Source of the DNA: JAXLZZ01 sp046350675
Lineage (GTDB): Bacteria > Patescibacteriota > Saccharimonadia > Saccharimonadales > UBA4665
Assembly (NCBI GenBank): GCA_046350675.1
Contig: JAXLZZ010000008.1
Span: 1 to 64,000 of the forward strand
DNA length: 64,000 bases
Reading direction: 5' to 3'
A program made the position numbers and the translations under genes. Positions 10,051 through 19,020 of the stretch are shown piece after piece. Under the pieces are notes generated by a model. The model searched no databases. It was not told the origin of the DNA and saw only the letters and a program-made list of their open reading frames with translations. Every line of letters starts with the position of its first letter. Positions within the stretch are counted from its first letter, which is position 1.

Positions 10051-12954
10051 CTAGGCTTTATCAAACGCTATCGTAAGCTCAGCACCATCAATTTTGGCAG
10101 TTGTCGTATAGTTTTTTACATCGTTGTTATTTATGCTATTTGCAAGCGTTTCTTGCAGTATCACATCTGTTAATTGTTCGTTTCTTAACAACGTTGTAAT
10201 TGAATCATCAACTGATTCAAGCCGTAAATTGATACGATCGTCTACTTCCAAACCGGCGTCTTTACGAGCCTTCTGCACGTTACGAACAACCTCCCGCATT
10301 AAACCTTCTTGCGCAAGTTCAGGTGTAATTTCGAGGTCAAGTGTTACGTCTTGGATGCCAGCTTCACCTAGCACTACCTCTTTAACGTTGACCTCTTCCT
10401 TCGCAATTGCTTTAAACAACTCTTCGTACTCACTGGTAAAGGGTGTCGCCGGAGCTAGTAGAAGCTCGCCAAGTGGTTGGCGCACTTTAATCCCCTCTTT
10501 AGCACGAATCGCTAAGGCCTCGGTAATGCCCTGACGCAGTGCTGCCATGTCTCGAACTAATAGCTCGTTTATATGGCCTGACTCTGGCCAATCCAGTAGA
10601 TGCACTGATTCGCCGTCTGTTAGCTTTTGGTACAGCTCTTCGGCTAAGAACGGTGTAAACGGCGCTAGAATTAGGCTCAACTGCGTCAAAACGTAGTGCA
10701 ACGTCTTATAGGCCTGCTGCTTGTCTGGCCCGTTATCCGACTTCCAGAAACGCTTGCGGCTGCGACGGACATACCAGTTGCTGGCATCATCGATAAACGG
10801 CAGAATCGGTTTGAGTGCATTCGGTAGATCGTAGCGATCCATATGCTGTTCCACCTCTTGGCCAAGCTGATGGACACGGCTGACGATCCACTCATCGAGT
10901 ATATTCTCGAGTTCTGGCGTTGGATCTGCAGGAAGCGCACCCTTTTCTAGCCCTGAATCCCATCCATCTACATCGGCGTACAGCGTAAAGAAGTCGTACA
11001 TGTTCCAAATCATGCTTAGTTTTCGTGCCACATCGCCAACCTCTTTATCTTGAAGCGAAAAGTCTTCAGCATTCATTACCGGCGAGCTTAGTAGCAGGAA
11101 GCGCAAGCTATCGGCACTATACTGATCCATCAACACATTCGGATCGGTGTAGTTTCCGTAGCTTTTGCTCATTTTACGGCCATCATTGCCGGCTAGCGTC
11201 CCCGTTACAATAACGTTTTTGAAGGCGTTGTTCTCAAACAGCCCGGTTGAGACAGCATGCAAATAGTAGAACCAGGCGCGCACTTGGCCAACGTACTCAG
11301 CAATAAAATCACCTGGGAAATTATTCTCAAATTTTTCAACATTCTCAAACGGATAGTGGAACTGGGCGAACGGCATCGAGCCACTCTCGAACCAGCCGTC
11401 AATCACCTTATCGATGCGCTTGTACTGCACGCCATCAATTTCGAACGTTACATCATCGATCCATGGACGGTGATAGTCTTCGAGCTCTACGCCTGATAAC
11501 TCTTTAAGCTCCGCATAACTCCCCACGACTTTAACCTGCTCATTGCCATTGGCGTCTGTACCTTTCCAGACTGGCATGGCCGTTGCCCAGAATCGGTCAC
11601 GACTAAGGTTCCAGTCAGGTGCAGACTCTACCGTTTTGGTGAATCTGCCCTGTTTTATATGCTCGGGGAACCAATGAATATCACCATTTTGTTCTAGCAT
11701 CTGCTGCCGTTGATTGGCGATATCCATGAACCAGCTTGGGTGTGCCCTATATATAAGCTTGGTGCCGCAACGATGGCAGTGCGGATAGCTGTGGCGAATG
11801 TAGTCAATCTTCCAGACTATTCCACGCTCGTGCAGCGTCTTGGCGATTTGTTTATTGATATCCCAGACCTGCTCGCCTTGCCACTCGCCTGACGTATAGA
11901 AGCCGTTGTCGTCCAACGTAGAGACTAACGGGATGTTATATTCTTGGGCTAAATTGTAGTCTTCTTCACCATAGGCAGGAGCAATATGGACAAGGCCAGT
12001 CCCGTCTTCGGCACTCACAAAATCAGCTGCCCAGACCTTGTGTGCATTTTTACCACGTTCCTCAAAAAGCGGCTCGTATTCTAGCCCGACGAGCTCTTTA
12101 CCCCTGTAAGTATTCTTTACAACATAATCGAGACTGTTGTGTTTTTCATCAACGAGTACTTTATTTATAAGCTCTTTTGCCAGAATAAATTGCTCACCAC
12201 CAACCTCAACTTCTGCATACTCAAGCTCCGGGTTAATTGCCACCGCCGTGTTGGCTGGAAGCGTCCAAGGTGTTGTAGTCCATACAAGAAGTGGCACGTC
12301 TCGATCAACTAATTTGAACTTTACGAAGACTGATGGATCCGTAACATCCTGATAAGAATTGTCCATATTCACTTCGGCTTTGCTAATTGGCGTAGCGTCG
12401 CGAATACAATACAGCAAGACTTTCTCGCCCTCGTAGATTTTGCCCTTCTCATAGAGCTCTTTGAATGCCCACCATATAGATTCCATGTATTCTTTATCCA
12501 TGGTTTTGTAGGCACCCTTAAAGTCGACCCAGCGTCCGATACGATCGATTACATCTTCCCACTGATTGCCTGTTTGAATCATATTCTCTCTACAGGTGTT
12601 AATGTACTCTTCTAGACTAATCTTAGTGCCAATATCTCTTTTATCTTTTATGCCGAGCTTTTTCTCGGTAAACACCTCGGCAGGCAAACCATGGCAATCC
12701 CAGCCCCAGACACGCTCCACTCTCTTACCTTTCATGGTTTGGTAGCGTGGCACTGCATCCTTGATAATACTTGAGAGTAAGGTGCCGTGATGTGGCACCC
12801 CAGTAATAAACGGCGGGCCATCGTAAAACACATAGGCGTTACTAGCCGGTCGCTGCTCTACCGACTTCTCAAAGGTCTTATGCTGCTTCCAGTACTGTAC
12901 GAGGTCTTTTTCGTATTCAATTGCTCGTCGTCTGGTGCCCTTTTGGAATTTCAT
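10051..12954 (-). CDS. ileS: isoleucyl-tRNA synthetase
   Basis: A 967-residue class I aminoacyl-tRNA synthetase that charges tRNA-Ile in the cytoplasm. The HIGH-type motif reads PFITGVPHHGT near residue 55 and the KMSKS loop is GRKMSKSYGN near residue 600. Between them lies the large CP1 editing insertion, and the C-terminal half carries the anticodon-binding region. The ATG at 12952-12954 has GAGGAG just upstream; a GTG one codon earlier is too close to it. The upstream region is a T-box leader (13022-13215), so expression should respond to uncharged tRNA-Ile. A GCATAC/GTATGC hairpin at 10029-10046 follows the stop without a U-run. Confidence 0.97.
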   Translation of the reverse strand: MKFQKGTRRRAIEYEKDLVQYWKQHKTFEKSVEQRPASNAYVFYDGPPFITGVPHHGTLLSSIIKDAVPRYQTMKGKRVERVWGWDCHGLPAEVFTEKKLGIKDKRDIGTKISLEEYINTCRENMIQTGNQWEDVIDRIGRWVDFKGAYKTMDKEYMESIWWAFKELYEKGKIYEGEKVLLYCIRDATPISKAEVNMDNSYQDVTDPSVFVKFKLVDRDVPLLVWTTTPWTLPANTAVAINPELEYAEVEVGGEQFILAKELINKVLVDEKHNSLDYVVKNTYRGKELVGLEYEPLFEERGKNAHKVWAADFVSAEDGTGLVHIAPAYGEEDYNLAQEYNIPLVSTLDDNGFYTSGEWQGEQVWDINKQIAKTLHERGIVWKIDYIRHSYPHCHRCGTKLIYRAHPSWFMDIANQRQQMLEQNGDIHWFPEHIKQGRFTKTVESAPDWNLSRDRFWATAMPVWKGTDANGNEQVKVVGSYAELKELSGVELEDYHRPWIDDVTFEIDGVQYKRIDKVIDGWFESGSMPFAQFHYPFENVEKFENNFPGDFIAEYVGQVRAWFYYLHAVSTGLFENNAFKNVIVTGTLAGNDGRKMSKSYGNYTDPNVLMDQYSADSLRFLLLSSPVMNAEDFSLQDKEVGDVARKLSMIWNMYDFFTLYADVDGWDSGLEKGALPADPTPELENILDEWIVSRVHQLGQEVEQHMDRYDLPNALKPILPFIDDASNWYVRRSRKRFWKSDNGPDKQQAYKTLHYVLTQLSLILAPFTPFLAEELYQKLTDGESVHLLDWPESGHINELLVRDMAALRQGITEALAIRAKEGIKVRQPLGELLLAPATPFTSEYEELFKAIAKEEVNVKEVVLGEAGIQDVTLDLEITPELAQEGLMREVVRNVQKARKDAGLEVDDRINLRLESVDDSITTLLRNEQLTDVILQETLANSINNNDVKNYTTTAKIDGAELTIAFDKA

Positions 12955-13021
12955 CACGCTCCTCTTATGCTTATTTACATCACTTATGATGTTGAATCTT
13001 GGTTTTTATGTATTAATAAAA

Positions 13022-13215
13022 CAAAAAACCACTCTTTTAAGTCCATCGGATCCCTAATGTGGGAGGTACCATCCGATTTCCTTTGAGTGATCTCAAAAGC
13101 TCTTTATTACGACGATTACGGTGTCGGCCGATAGGTTCTACTTGATCCTAAGATCGTTCTTCCCACTCCTCGCGGTTGATAGCCGCTCTTGGATTAGCTC
13201 CAACGGATTCATCAA
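13022..13215 (-). promoter_or_regulatory. T-box riboswitch leader of ileS
   Basis: On the minus strand the T-box core GGATGGTACC (from 13065-13075) lies in a hairpin closed by ATCGGAT and ATCCGAT. A larger helix, CACTC (13084-13088 side) with GAGTG (13030-13034 side), is followed by TTTTTT and forms an intrinsic terminator. Upstream, small helices (GCGG/CCGC, TTGGA/TCCAA) would belong to stem I. The position before ileS and the TGGTACC motif support a tRNA-Ile-sensing transcriptional T-box. I could not assign the specifier codon. Confidence 0.8.
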
Positions 13216-13216
13216 C

Positions 13217-13245
13217 ACTATAGCACAGAGGTAAACGCTTGTGAA
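13217..13245 (-). promoter_or_regulatory. promoter of the ileS T-box transcript
   Basis: TTCACA, 17 bases, TATAGT, with a TGC extended -10. The start site would lie just before the T-box stem I region. Confidence 0.6.
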
Positions 13246-13250
13246 TATGT

Positions 13251-13520
13251 CTACGCACGGGCGTAGGCAACGACGTCATCGATTCGAGGCAGGCTATCCC
13301 CAACCCAGCTCTGCTGGACTGAACCGTTATCAGCTAGAACTAATATGGCTGGGTGTTGCAAAATATCATAGAGGCTAGCGGTTGCGCTACCGTCACGACT
13401 ATCGATGCTAATCACTTCTAGACGATACCCTTGATCGTGTCGACGCTCAAACTCACGTATAAATTCTTCGACAGACCTGGCCTGTTCCGAGTTCGGCCGA
13501 TAAATCACAAGCACTTTCAT
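13251..13520 (-). CDS. small thioredoxin-fold-like protein of unknown function
   Basis: 89 residues starting MKVLVIYRPNSEQARSVEEF, with alternating beta and alpha segments (MKVLVIY, RLEVISIDS, PAILVLADNG) as in the thioredoxin fold. The Cys-X-X-Cys active site is missing; there is no cysteine at all, so redox activity is unlikely. It has its own extended -10 (TGGTAGAAT, 13528-13536) only 7 bases before the ATG, just after the nrdJ terminator, suggesting a leaderless mRNA. It lies between nrdJ and the ileS leader. The family is not firmly recognised. Confidence 0.65.
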   Translation of the reverse strand: MKVLVIYRPNSEQARSVEEFIREFERRHDQGYRLEVISIDSRDGSATASLYDILQHPAILVLADNGSVQQSWVGDSLPRIDDVVAYARA

Positions 13521-13539
13521 ACTCTAAATTCTACCACAC

Positions 13540-13564
13540 AAAAAGACCCCTGCGATGGGTCTTA
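13540..13564 (-). terminator. intrinsic terminator after nrdJ
   Basis: In minus-strand RNA AAGACCC pairs with GGGTCTT around a short loop and is followed by TTTTTG. It lies downstream of nrdJ and palindromic element 2, right before the promoter of the 13251-13520 gene. Confidence 0.85.
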
Positions 13565-13573
13565 AGGTTGCAA

Positions 13574-13689
13574 GGTGCTCATACTTGAGTACAGTCTGAG
13601 ATTGAAACCGAGCACTGAAGCGCAGCGTACTTACGGTACGTGAGCACCAGCGCGCAGATTTCAACTCAGAATGTCCAAGTATGGGTGCC
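13574..13689 (-). repeat. stop-proximal palindromic element 2 (after nrdJ)
   Basis: Same architecture as element 1. Outer arms are CATACTTG (13580-13587) with CAAGTATG (13676-13683), middle arms TCTGAGATTGAAA with TTTCAACTCAGA (13659-13670), and the apex is CGTAC (13626-13630) with GTACG (13636-13640). It begins within three bases of the nrdJ stop at 13692-13694. Confidence 0.7.
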
Positions 13690-13691
13690 GT

Positions 13692-16478
13692 CTATGAACA
13701 GCCGGTGGTGCTACCGCAGGAAGTGCAGACATAACAACTGCCTGACCTTTGGGTCTGATTGCCACAGTTAAAGCATAGCGGTGCCGCCTCATCGACAATC
13801 GCTGGCTTTTTCTTGCTGGCCGCAGGAGCAGCCTGCTCTACAGTAGGTGCAGGCTGTATCACTGGCGCTTCTACAACCGTAGGCGCGGGTGCCGCAACTG
13901 GCTCTTCGACAGGTAGTACTGTCTGCGCCTCAAGCTCAGGCATGTCATCGAGTGATGCCAAGCCAAGCTCTAATCGATCGTCAAAGCTGAGGTAATCAAG
14001 CGCGAGTCGGCGCACGATGTAATCAGTGATTGAACTCGCAGTACGGATATCTGCATCATCAGTGATACCTGATGGAGCGAAGCTGGCGCCACGAAGTGTC
14101 CTGACATAGCTCTTAAGCGGTACACCGAATTGCAGACCATGGCTGACACTGATAGCGAATGAGTCCATCAAACCCGACAAGGTTGAACCTTGTTTGCTGA
14201 CATTGATGAATAGTTCGCCTGGTGTGCCATCCTCGTACTCGCCAACGGTGAAGTAGCCTTCTAGGTCGGCAATCTGGAACTTGTAGGTCTTAGAGTTGCG
14301 TACCTGTGGCAAACGGCGTCGTACTGCACCCTTTACGACAAATTTGTCAGTTGCTTCTTCAACTGAAGCAGTTGCTGGCGCATCTTGTTTGTCGCCTTCT
14401 TTCTTCGCCATGCTAAGTGGCTGCGCAACCTTACAGTTATCGCGGTAGATAGCTACTGCTTTGAGGCCCATCTTCCAAGAGTCGATGTGAATCTGCTCGA
14501 TATCTTCAACAGTTGCTTCTTCTGGCATATTGACGGTCTTACTGATTGCACCGCTAAGGAACGGCTGTACTGCAGACATCATCTTGACGTGGCCAAGATA
14601 GTGAATTGCGTTATCGCCCATTGAGCAGGCAAAGACTGCTTTGTGTTCGTCTTTGAGTGCTGGTGCACCGAGAATGGTCTTTTCTTCGTCGATGTAAGCC
14701 ACAATAGCGTCGATCTGAGACTTGGTGTAGCCGAGCGCTTTGAGGGCGCGTGGCACAGTTTGGTTTACGATACTCATCGTACCGCCACCAACAAGCTTCT
14801 TGAGCTTCACGAGGCCAAGATCTGGTTCGATACCAGTGGTATCGCAGTCCATCATTAGGCCGATGGTGCCGGTTGGTGCCAACACGCTCGCCTGGCTATT
14901 GCGCACACCATATAGTTCACCAAGCTCGACCGCTTCGTCCCATGCAGCTTGTGCGGCGCTGAGTAGGTCTTCTGAGACCAAACTGGCGTCGATCTTTGAA
15001 ACTTCTGCGCGGTGCATACGAAGTACATTAAGCATGCCGTCGCGGTCTTTGCGGTAGCCCGCAAATGGCCCAACGCGGTTAGCGATCTTAGCACTTGTAG
15101 CGTATGACTGACCGGTAAGCAATGCGGTAATCGCAGCTGCTTGGGCGCGGCCTTCGTCGCTGTCGTATGGCAAACCTTGAGCCATTAGGAGCGCACCGAG
15201 GTTGGCATACCCGATACCAAGCTCGCGGTAGGCTTTTGCGTTCTTACCGATAGCTTCAGTTGGATACTCACTGTAGCCAACGAGAATTTCTTGGGCAGTA
15301 AAGATTAACTCAACTGTATGGATGAACGCCTTTACATCAAAGGTATTGTCTTCGTTGAGGAACTTAAGCAAGTTTAGGCTTGCGAGGTTACAGGCTGAGT
15401 TATCCAAGTGCATGTACTCACTACAAGGGTTGGAGCCGTTGATACGACCAGCATTTGGTGTAGTGTGCCACTTGTTAATAGTCGTGTCGAACTGCATGCC
15501 TGGATCTGCACATTCCCAGGCTGCTTCAGCAAATTGACGGAATAGATCACGAGCCTTTACTTTTTTAACACTCTTACCACTGGTAACAGCACGAAGGTCC
15601 CACATATCGTCGTTCTCGACTGCTTGCATGAATTCATCAGTAACACGCATTGAAATGTTAGCGTTCTGGTACTGCACACTAAAGGAGTCTTTACCATCAA
15701 GGCTCATATCCCAGCCGAGATTCTGAAGATCACGTGCTTTGCGCTCTTCGATTGCTTTACTCCAAATGAACTCTTCAATATCTGGGTGCTCAGCATTGAG
15801 GATTACCATCTTGGCTGCACGGCGTGTCTTACCGCCACTCTTAATAGCACCAGCCGACGCATCGGCGCCGCGCATAAAGCTGAGTGGACCAGAAGCAGTA
15901 CCGGCGCTCTTGCCAAGCTGCTCAACGCTAGAACGGATCGGGCTGATGTTAATACCAGAACCTGAACCGCCCTTGAAGATCATGCCTTCTTCGACATACC
16001 AATTAAGAATAGCTGGCATAGTATCTTCGATACCAAGGATGAAACAAGCGCTTGCCTGTTGCGCGCGCTCTTTTACACCGATGTTAAACCATACTGGACT
16101 GTTAAATGCAGCGCGCTGCGTTGCCAAAATATACTTCAGTTCTTCGCGGTAATCTTCGGCTTCGGCATCGCTCTCAAAGTAGCCTTCTTGCAAACCTTGG
16201 CGGGTAACCGTATCAACCACACGATCAATAAGATCTTTTAAAGAACTCTCTCGCTCTGGTGTACCAGGCGTACCGCTAAAGTATTTTTGTGAAACAATAT
16301 TAATTGCGTTCAGCGACCAGCCCTCTGGAAATTCAACGCCTAATTGTTCAAAGACGTTCTTGCCAGTGCCGGGGTTTTTGATGATTGAATCACGCTTAAC
16401 CCATTTGAGTTGATCATATGCTTTACTTTTTTTGGGGGTAAAAAGCCGCTCCACCCCTAAGTTGGTTGTTTGTCCCAT
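13692..16478 (-). CDS. nrdJ: adenosylcobalamin-dependent (class II) ribonucleotide reductase
   Basis: 928 residues. Reduces ribonucleotides to deoxyribonucleotides using a B12-derived radical. Visible are the N-terminal RNR region (AAFNSPVWFNIGV), a redox cysteine in QASACFILG, the radical-site block NPCSEYMHLDNSACNLASLN, and a C-terminal TSCPD-type region (SKQGSTLSGLMDSFAISVSH). After a Pro/Ala-rich linker the protein ends in a cysteine-rich tail (CFNCG, CYVCTSCG). AGAGG lies about 8 bases before the ATG. The regulator gene nrdR lies directly upstream on the same strand, separated by a structured 273-base leader. CPR genomes rarely make B12, so the cofactor is presumably scavenged (inference). 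Confidence 0.95.
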   Translation of the reverse strand: MGQTTNLGVERLFTPKKSKAYDQLKWVKRDSIIKNPGTGKNVFEQLGVEFPEGWSLNAINIVSQKYFSGTPGTPERESSLKDLIDRVVDTVTRQGLQEGYFESDAEAEDYREELKYILATQRAAFNSPVWFNIGVKERAQQASACFILGIEDTMPAILNWYVEEGMIFKGGSGSGINISPIRSSVEQLGKSAGTASGPLSFMRGADASAGAIKSGGKTRRAAKMVILNAEHPDIEEFIWSKAIEERKARDLQNLGWDMSLDGKDSFSVQYQNANISMRVTDEFMQAVENDDMWDLRAVTSGKSVKKVKARDLFRQFAEAAWECADPGMQFDTTINKWHTTPNAGRINGSNPCSEYMHLDNSACNLASLNLLKFLNEDNTFDVKAFIHTVELIFTAQEILVGYSEYPTEAIGKNAKAYRELGIGYANLGALLMAQGLPYDSDEGRAQAAAITALLTGQSYATSAKIANRVGPFAGYRKDRDGMLNVLRMHRAEVSKIDASLVSEDLLSAAQAAWDEAVELGELYGVRNSQASVLAPTGTIGLMMDCDTTGIEPDLGLVKLKKLVGGGTMSIVNQTVPRALKALGYTKSQIDAIVAYIDEEKTILGAPALKDEHKAVFACSMGDNAIHYLGHVKMMSAVQPFLSGAISKTVNMPEEATVEDIEQIHIDSWKMGLKAVAIYRDNCKVAQPLSMAKKEGDKQDAPATASVEEATDKFVVKGAVRRRLPQVRNSKTYKFQIADLEGYFTVGEYEDGTPGELFINVSKQGSTLSGLMDSFAISVSHGLQFGVPLKSYVRTLRGASFAPSGITDDADIRTASSITDYIVRRLALDYLSFDDRLELGLASLDDMPELEAQTVLPVEEPVAAPAPTVVEAPVIQPAPTVEQAAPAASKKKPAIVDEAAPLCFNCGNQTQRSGSCYVCTSCGSTTGCS

Positions 16479-16751
16479 TGTTCTATCCTCTTCCCTCCGT
16501 CACCTGACGGAACCCTCATTTTATTTATATTGTTTTTGAAATTTTTGTTTAGAGTTCTGATGGTCTGTCTCTCAACTCAGACTATCATTTTGAGCTCTCT
16601 GCGACTCCTAATGTCTACTGCGATTATATATCTATGCGCACCGAGATGTATATAGATATATGATCACATTCCGCATCGGAAACCGGAGAGAACCCATCAA
16701 AGATTCTAAACGCTGCTTTTATACCTGGGTAGCTCCCAGATATATCAGCAG
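16479..16751 (-). promoter_or_regulatory. structured leader between nrdR and nrdJ
   Basis: No gene fits here. On the minus strand it contains a CTGCT...AGCAG hairpin capped by CTGGG/CCCAG right after nrdR, then a long-range helix GATGG (from 16694-16698) with CCATC (from 16559-16563), continued by TCTCTC/GAGAGA. This encloses TTCCG-atg-CGGAA and a perfect ATATATCTAT/ATAGATATAT hairpin. CTCAA/TTGAG and GTCTG/CAGAC compete with the closing helix, a switch-like arrangement. A CCGTC/GACGG hairpin sits just before the ribosome-binding site. No cobalamin-riboswitch box was found. Confidence 0.55.
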
Positions 16752-17228
16752 CTATTCTTTGATTTCGCTTAAATGCTTGCCTTGTCGCACTAACGATAGC
16801 TCCTTTTCGAAGCCGGCTATGTCAGTGAAGCGTCGATAGACACTTGCAAAGCGCACATACGCTACCTCGTTGAGCCGTGCCAGTCGCTCCATAACTAACT
16901 CGCCGACTCGAGTCGAGCGTACTTCCTGCTCGCCACAGGCATAGAGCTCTTGCTCAATATCATCAACCATCTTTTCGAGTTGCAGGCTGGTGACCGGCGT
17001 CTTTTCGGACGCACGATACAAACCGGCTAACAACTTGGCGCGGTTAAAGAGCTGCCTGGTGCCATCATTTTTGATGACAATTAATTGTGGGCGCTCTAAT
17101 CGCTCATAAGTAGTAAATCGATATCCGCAGGCTACGCACATGCGGCGGCGGCGTATTGCTTGACCCTCTGCTACGTCACGAGACTCAATAACTTTGATGT
17201 CATCGCTTTGGCATTGGTTGCATTTCAT
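16752..17228 (-). CDS. nrdR: NrdR, transcriptional repressor of ribonucleotide reductase genes
   Basis: 158 residues, the usual NrdR length. The N-terminal zinc ribbon has Cys3, Cys6, Cys31 and Cys34 (MKCNQC, MCVACGYRFTTYE), followed by an ATP-cone domain starting PQLIVIKNDGTRQLFNRAKL. The family binds NrdR boxes and senses dATP/ATP. GGAGG lies 6 bases before the ATG. It is transcribed toward nrdJ, its expected target, and may be co-transcribed with it. Confidence 0.96.
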   Translation of the reverse strand: MKCNQCQSDDIKVIESRDVAEGQAIRRRRMCVACGYRFTTYERLERPQLIVIKNDGTRQLFNRAKLLAGLYRASEKTPVTSLQLEKMVDDIEQELYACGEQEVRSTRVGELVMERLARLNEVAYVRFASVYRRFTDIAGFEKELSLVRQGKHLSEIKE

Positions 17229-17277
17229 ATGCTGCCTCCTAACCCCACAAGACCTTTGCAGACTTGGTGATTTTCAT

Positions 17278-17291
17278 ACACATAATTGTGT
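17278..17291. promoter_or_regulatory. inverted repeat in the nrdR leader
   Basis: ACACATAATTGTGT, and a second palindrome CCACATATAGTGG at 17380-17392 near the predicted start site of the nrdR transcript. Both resemble NrdR boxes (ACAC-AT-rich-GTGT) but have shorter centres than the 16-base consensus. Autoregulation is possible, not shown. Confidence 0.3.
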
Positions 17292-17403
17292 TCGAAATTA
17301 TTCACAACAAAGTCTATTTATAGGTACTTTTTTGGGTTAATTCTTTGTTTAATGTGCGCACACCTACTTGTGCGAATCCCCACATATAGTGGTGTGTGCT
17401 CTT

Positions 17404-17432
17404 AATATAGCCCTAGCTGTGGTGTTTTGCAA
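17404..17432 (-). promoter_or_regulatory. promoter of nrdR
   Basis: TTGCAA, 17 bases, TATATT on the minus strand, giving a leader of about 170 bases before nrdR. Confidence 0.55.
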
Positions 17433-17485
17433 GCAATTTAACGCTGTATTATTTAATACAGACCTCTCAGAGGTGGTCAGTTTAC

Positions 17486-18841
17486 TTACAGAGACTTTTC
17501 GTCATTAGAATCGTCTTTTTTGTCGTCGTCTTGGTGCTTATTGCGACGGCCTAATCGGCGCAGGAATGATGGCTTATCGAGCTCTTCTTCCATACTAGAG
17601 CTCACGACTTGATGCTCATCAGCATCGTCATCTTTGTGTTTGTCGTCATTGTCTTTCTTGTCGTTATCGTCTTCATCATTAGACTTATCGTCGTCGTTCT
17701 CTTTGTCGTGCATAGCCCAGATATTAGGCAGATCATGTTCGTCGTGTTCACGGTGGAATTCTGGAGACTCCTCGTCGTCGCCGAGGCTCATATCCATCTC
17801 AGACATTTCTTTTTCCTGCTTCTTGCTGGCATTCAGGGTAACTGGCTTAACTGCTGGCTCGCCCGCATCGCGCTTGGCGTAGTATGAGGCATCAAAACCA
17901 GTTGCCACCACAGTGATGATAACTTCATCACCGAGCTGTGGGTTGATCGTTGCACCGAAGATGATGTTTGCATCTGGGTCTGCAGCTGAAGTAATAGCTT
18001 CGGCAGCTGCATTAATTTCGTGCATTGATAGATCGTTGCCACCAATTACATTAAAGAGTACGCCACGCGCACCATCGATCGATACTTCGAGCAGCGGCGA
18101 CTCGATAGCTTGCTGTGCAGCACTAATAGCGCGGTCTTCACCACTTGCGCGGCCGATACCCATCAAAGCAGAACCAGCCTTAGCCATAACGGTCTTCACG
18201 TCGGCAAAGTCAAGGTTGATCAGACCGTGGACGGTAATGAGATCTGAAATACCTTGTACGCCTTGGCGGAGTACATCATCAGCAACCTTAAAGGCCTCCA
18301 TAAGTGGTGTGTCGCGATCAATGGTTTGGAGTAGACGATCGTTTGGAATAATGATCAATGTGTCGACTGATTCGCGCAATTTATCAATTGCAGTGTCAGC
18401 ATTGCGGCGACGCTTTTCGCCTTCAAAGGCAAACGGCTTAGTTGCAAAACCAACTACCAAAATGCCGAGATCGGTAGCAACTTGTGCAACCACGTGGCCA
18501 GCACCACTGCCGGTACCGCCACCAGCACCTATTGTGACAAATACCATGTCTGCGCCTTCAATTGCTTTGCGTATTTCGTCACGCGATTCTTCTGCAGCTA
18601 GCTCGCCAACTGCCGGATCGGCACCCGCGCCTAAGCCCCGTGTAGCATCCTTACCAATATGAATCTTGGTCGTAGCCTTAGAATGGTGCAACGCCTGCGC
18701 GTCCGTATTAATAGCTATGAATTCGACGTTTTCGATTCCGGCCTCAACCATGCGGTTGATGGCTGCGCCGCCGGCGCCACCAACACCAATTACTTTTATC
18801 TGTGCAAATGTTTCGATTGCTGGCTCAACAACTTCTGGCAT
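17486..18841 (-). CDS. ftsZ: cell division protein FtsZ
   Basis: 451 residues, a tubulin-like GTPase that polymerises into the division ring. It shows the N-terminal nucleotide-binding segment (IKVIGVGGAGGAAINRM), the signature GGGTGSG near residue 110, and RRRNADTAIDKL / TLIIIPNDRLL in the core. After about residue 330 a long, very acidic and Lys/Asp-rich linker ends in a basic patch (FLRRLGRRNKH) and an acidic tail; this tail is longer than in most FtsZ. GGGG lies 8 bases before the ATG. ftsA lies upstream on the same strand, the usual pairing in reversed order, with a separate promoter between them. Confidence 0.97.
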   Translation of the reverse strand: MPEVVEPAIETFAQIKVIGVGGAGGAAINRMVEAGIENVEFIAINTDAQALHHSKATTKIHIGKDATRGLGAGADPAVGELAAEESRDEIRKAIEGADMVFVTIGAGGGTGSGAGHVVAQVATDLGILVVGFATKPFAFEGEKRRRNADTAIDKLRESVDTLIIIPNDRLLQTIDRDTPLMEAFKVADDVLRQGVQGISDLITVHGLINLDFADVKTVMAKAGSALMGIGRASGEDRAISAAQQAIESPLLEVSIDGARGVLFNVIGGNDLSMHEINAAAEAITSAADPDANIIFGATINPQLGDEVIITVVATGFDASYYAKRDAGEPAVKPVTLNASKKQEKEMSEMDMSLGDDEESPEFHREHDEHDLPNIWAMHDKENDDDKSNDEDDNDKKDNDDKHKDDDADEHQVVSSSMEEELDKPSFLRRLGRRNKHQDDDKKDDSNDEKSL

Positions 18842-18878
18842 TGATTATCCCCTTTAAACCCCTAAACTTTATGCCCGT

Positions 18879-18907
18879 AGTATAGCTCAGCTCTCTGTAA
18901 AGTTCAA
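18879..18907 (-). promoter_or_regulatory. promoter of ftsZ
   Basis: TTGAAC, 17 bases, TATACT. A perfect 9-bp inverted repeat (GCACAAATC 18920-18928, GATTTGTGC 18937-18945) sits just upstream of the -35 box and could be an operator or the 3' hairpin of ftsA. Confidence 0.6.
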
Positions 18908-18995
18908 CAAATTTATACGGCACAAATCCACACCATGATTTGTGCTCCACTTTTGTACCTACAATTGTGTTCGTCAAAAAAGTAGAACAACCTGC

Positions 18996-19015
18996 TTATA
19001 AAAAATGTGTACGTT
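18996..19015. promoter_or_regulatory. 20-bp motif shared with the region upstream of the 34171-35256 gene
   Basis: The plus-strand sequence TTATAAAAAATGTGTACGTT occurs here and again at 35415-35434. Both copies are about 90-100 bases upstream of a -35 box in the same orientation relative to the downstream gene. Confidence 0.5.
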
Positions 19016-19020
19016 CGTAC

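Noticed and set aside
9529..10173. 214-codon plus-strand frame over rplU
   Set aside because: Antisense to bL21 and begins inside palindromic element 1; composition is not protein-like.
13251..13520. Functional thioredoxin or glutaredoxin
   Set aside because: The fold-like pattern is present but there is no cysteine, so no redox activity is claimed.
16479..16751. Cobalamin riboswitch before nrdJ
   Set aside because: No B12-box (GCCACTG-type) or conserved core is visible; the leader is listed as unassigned structure instead.
17278..17392. Canonical NrdR boxes upstream of nrdR
   Set aside because: The two palindromes have centres 2-3 bases shorter than the 16-base consensus, so they are kept only as low-confidence candidates.
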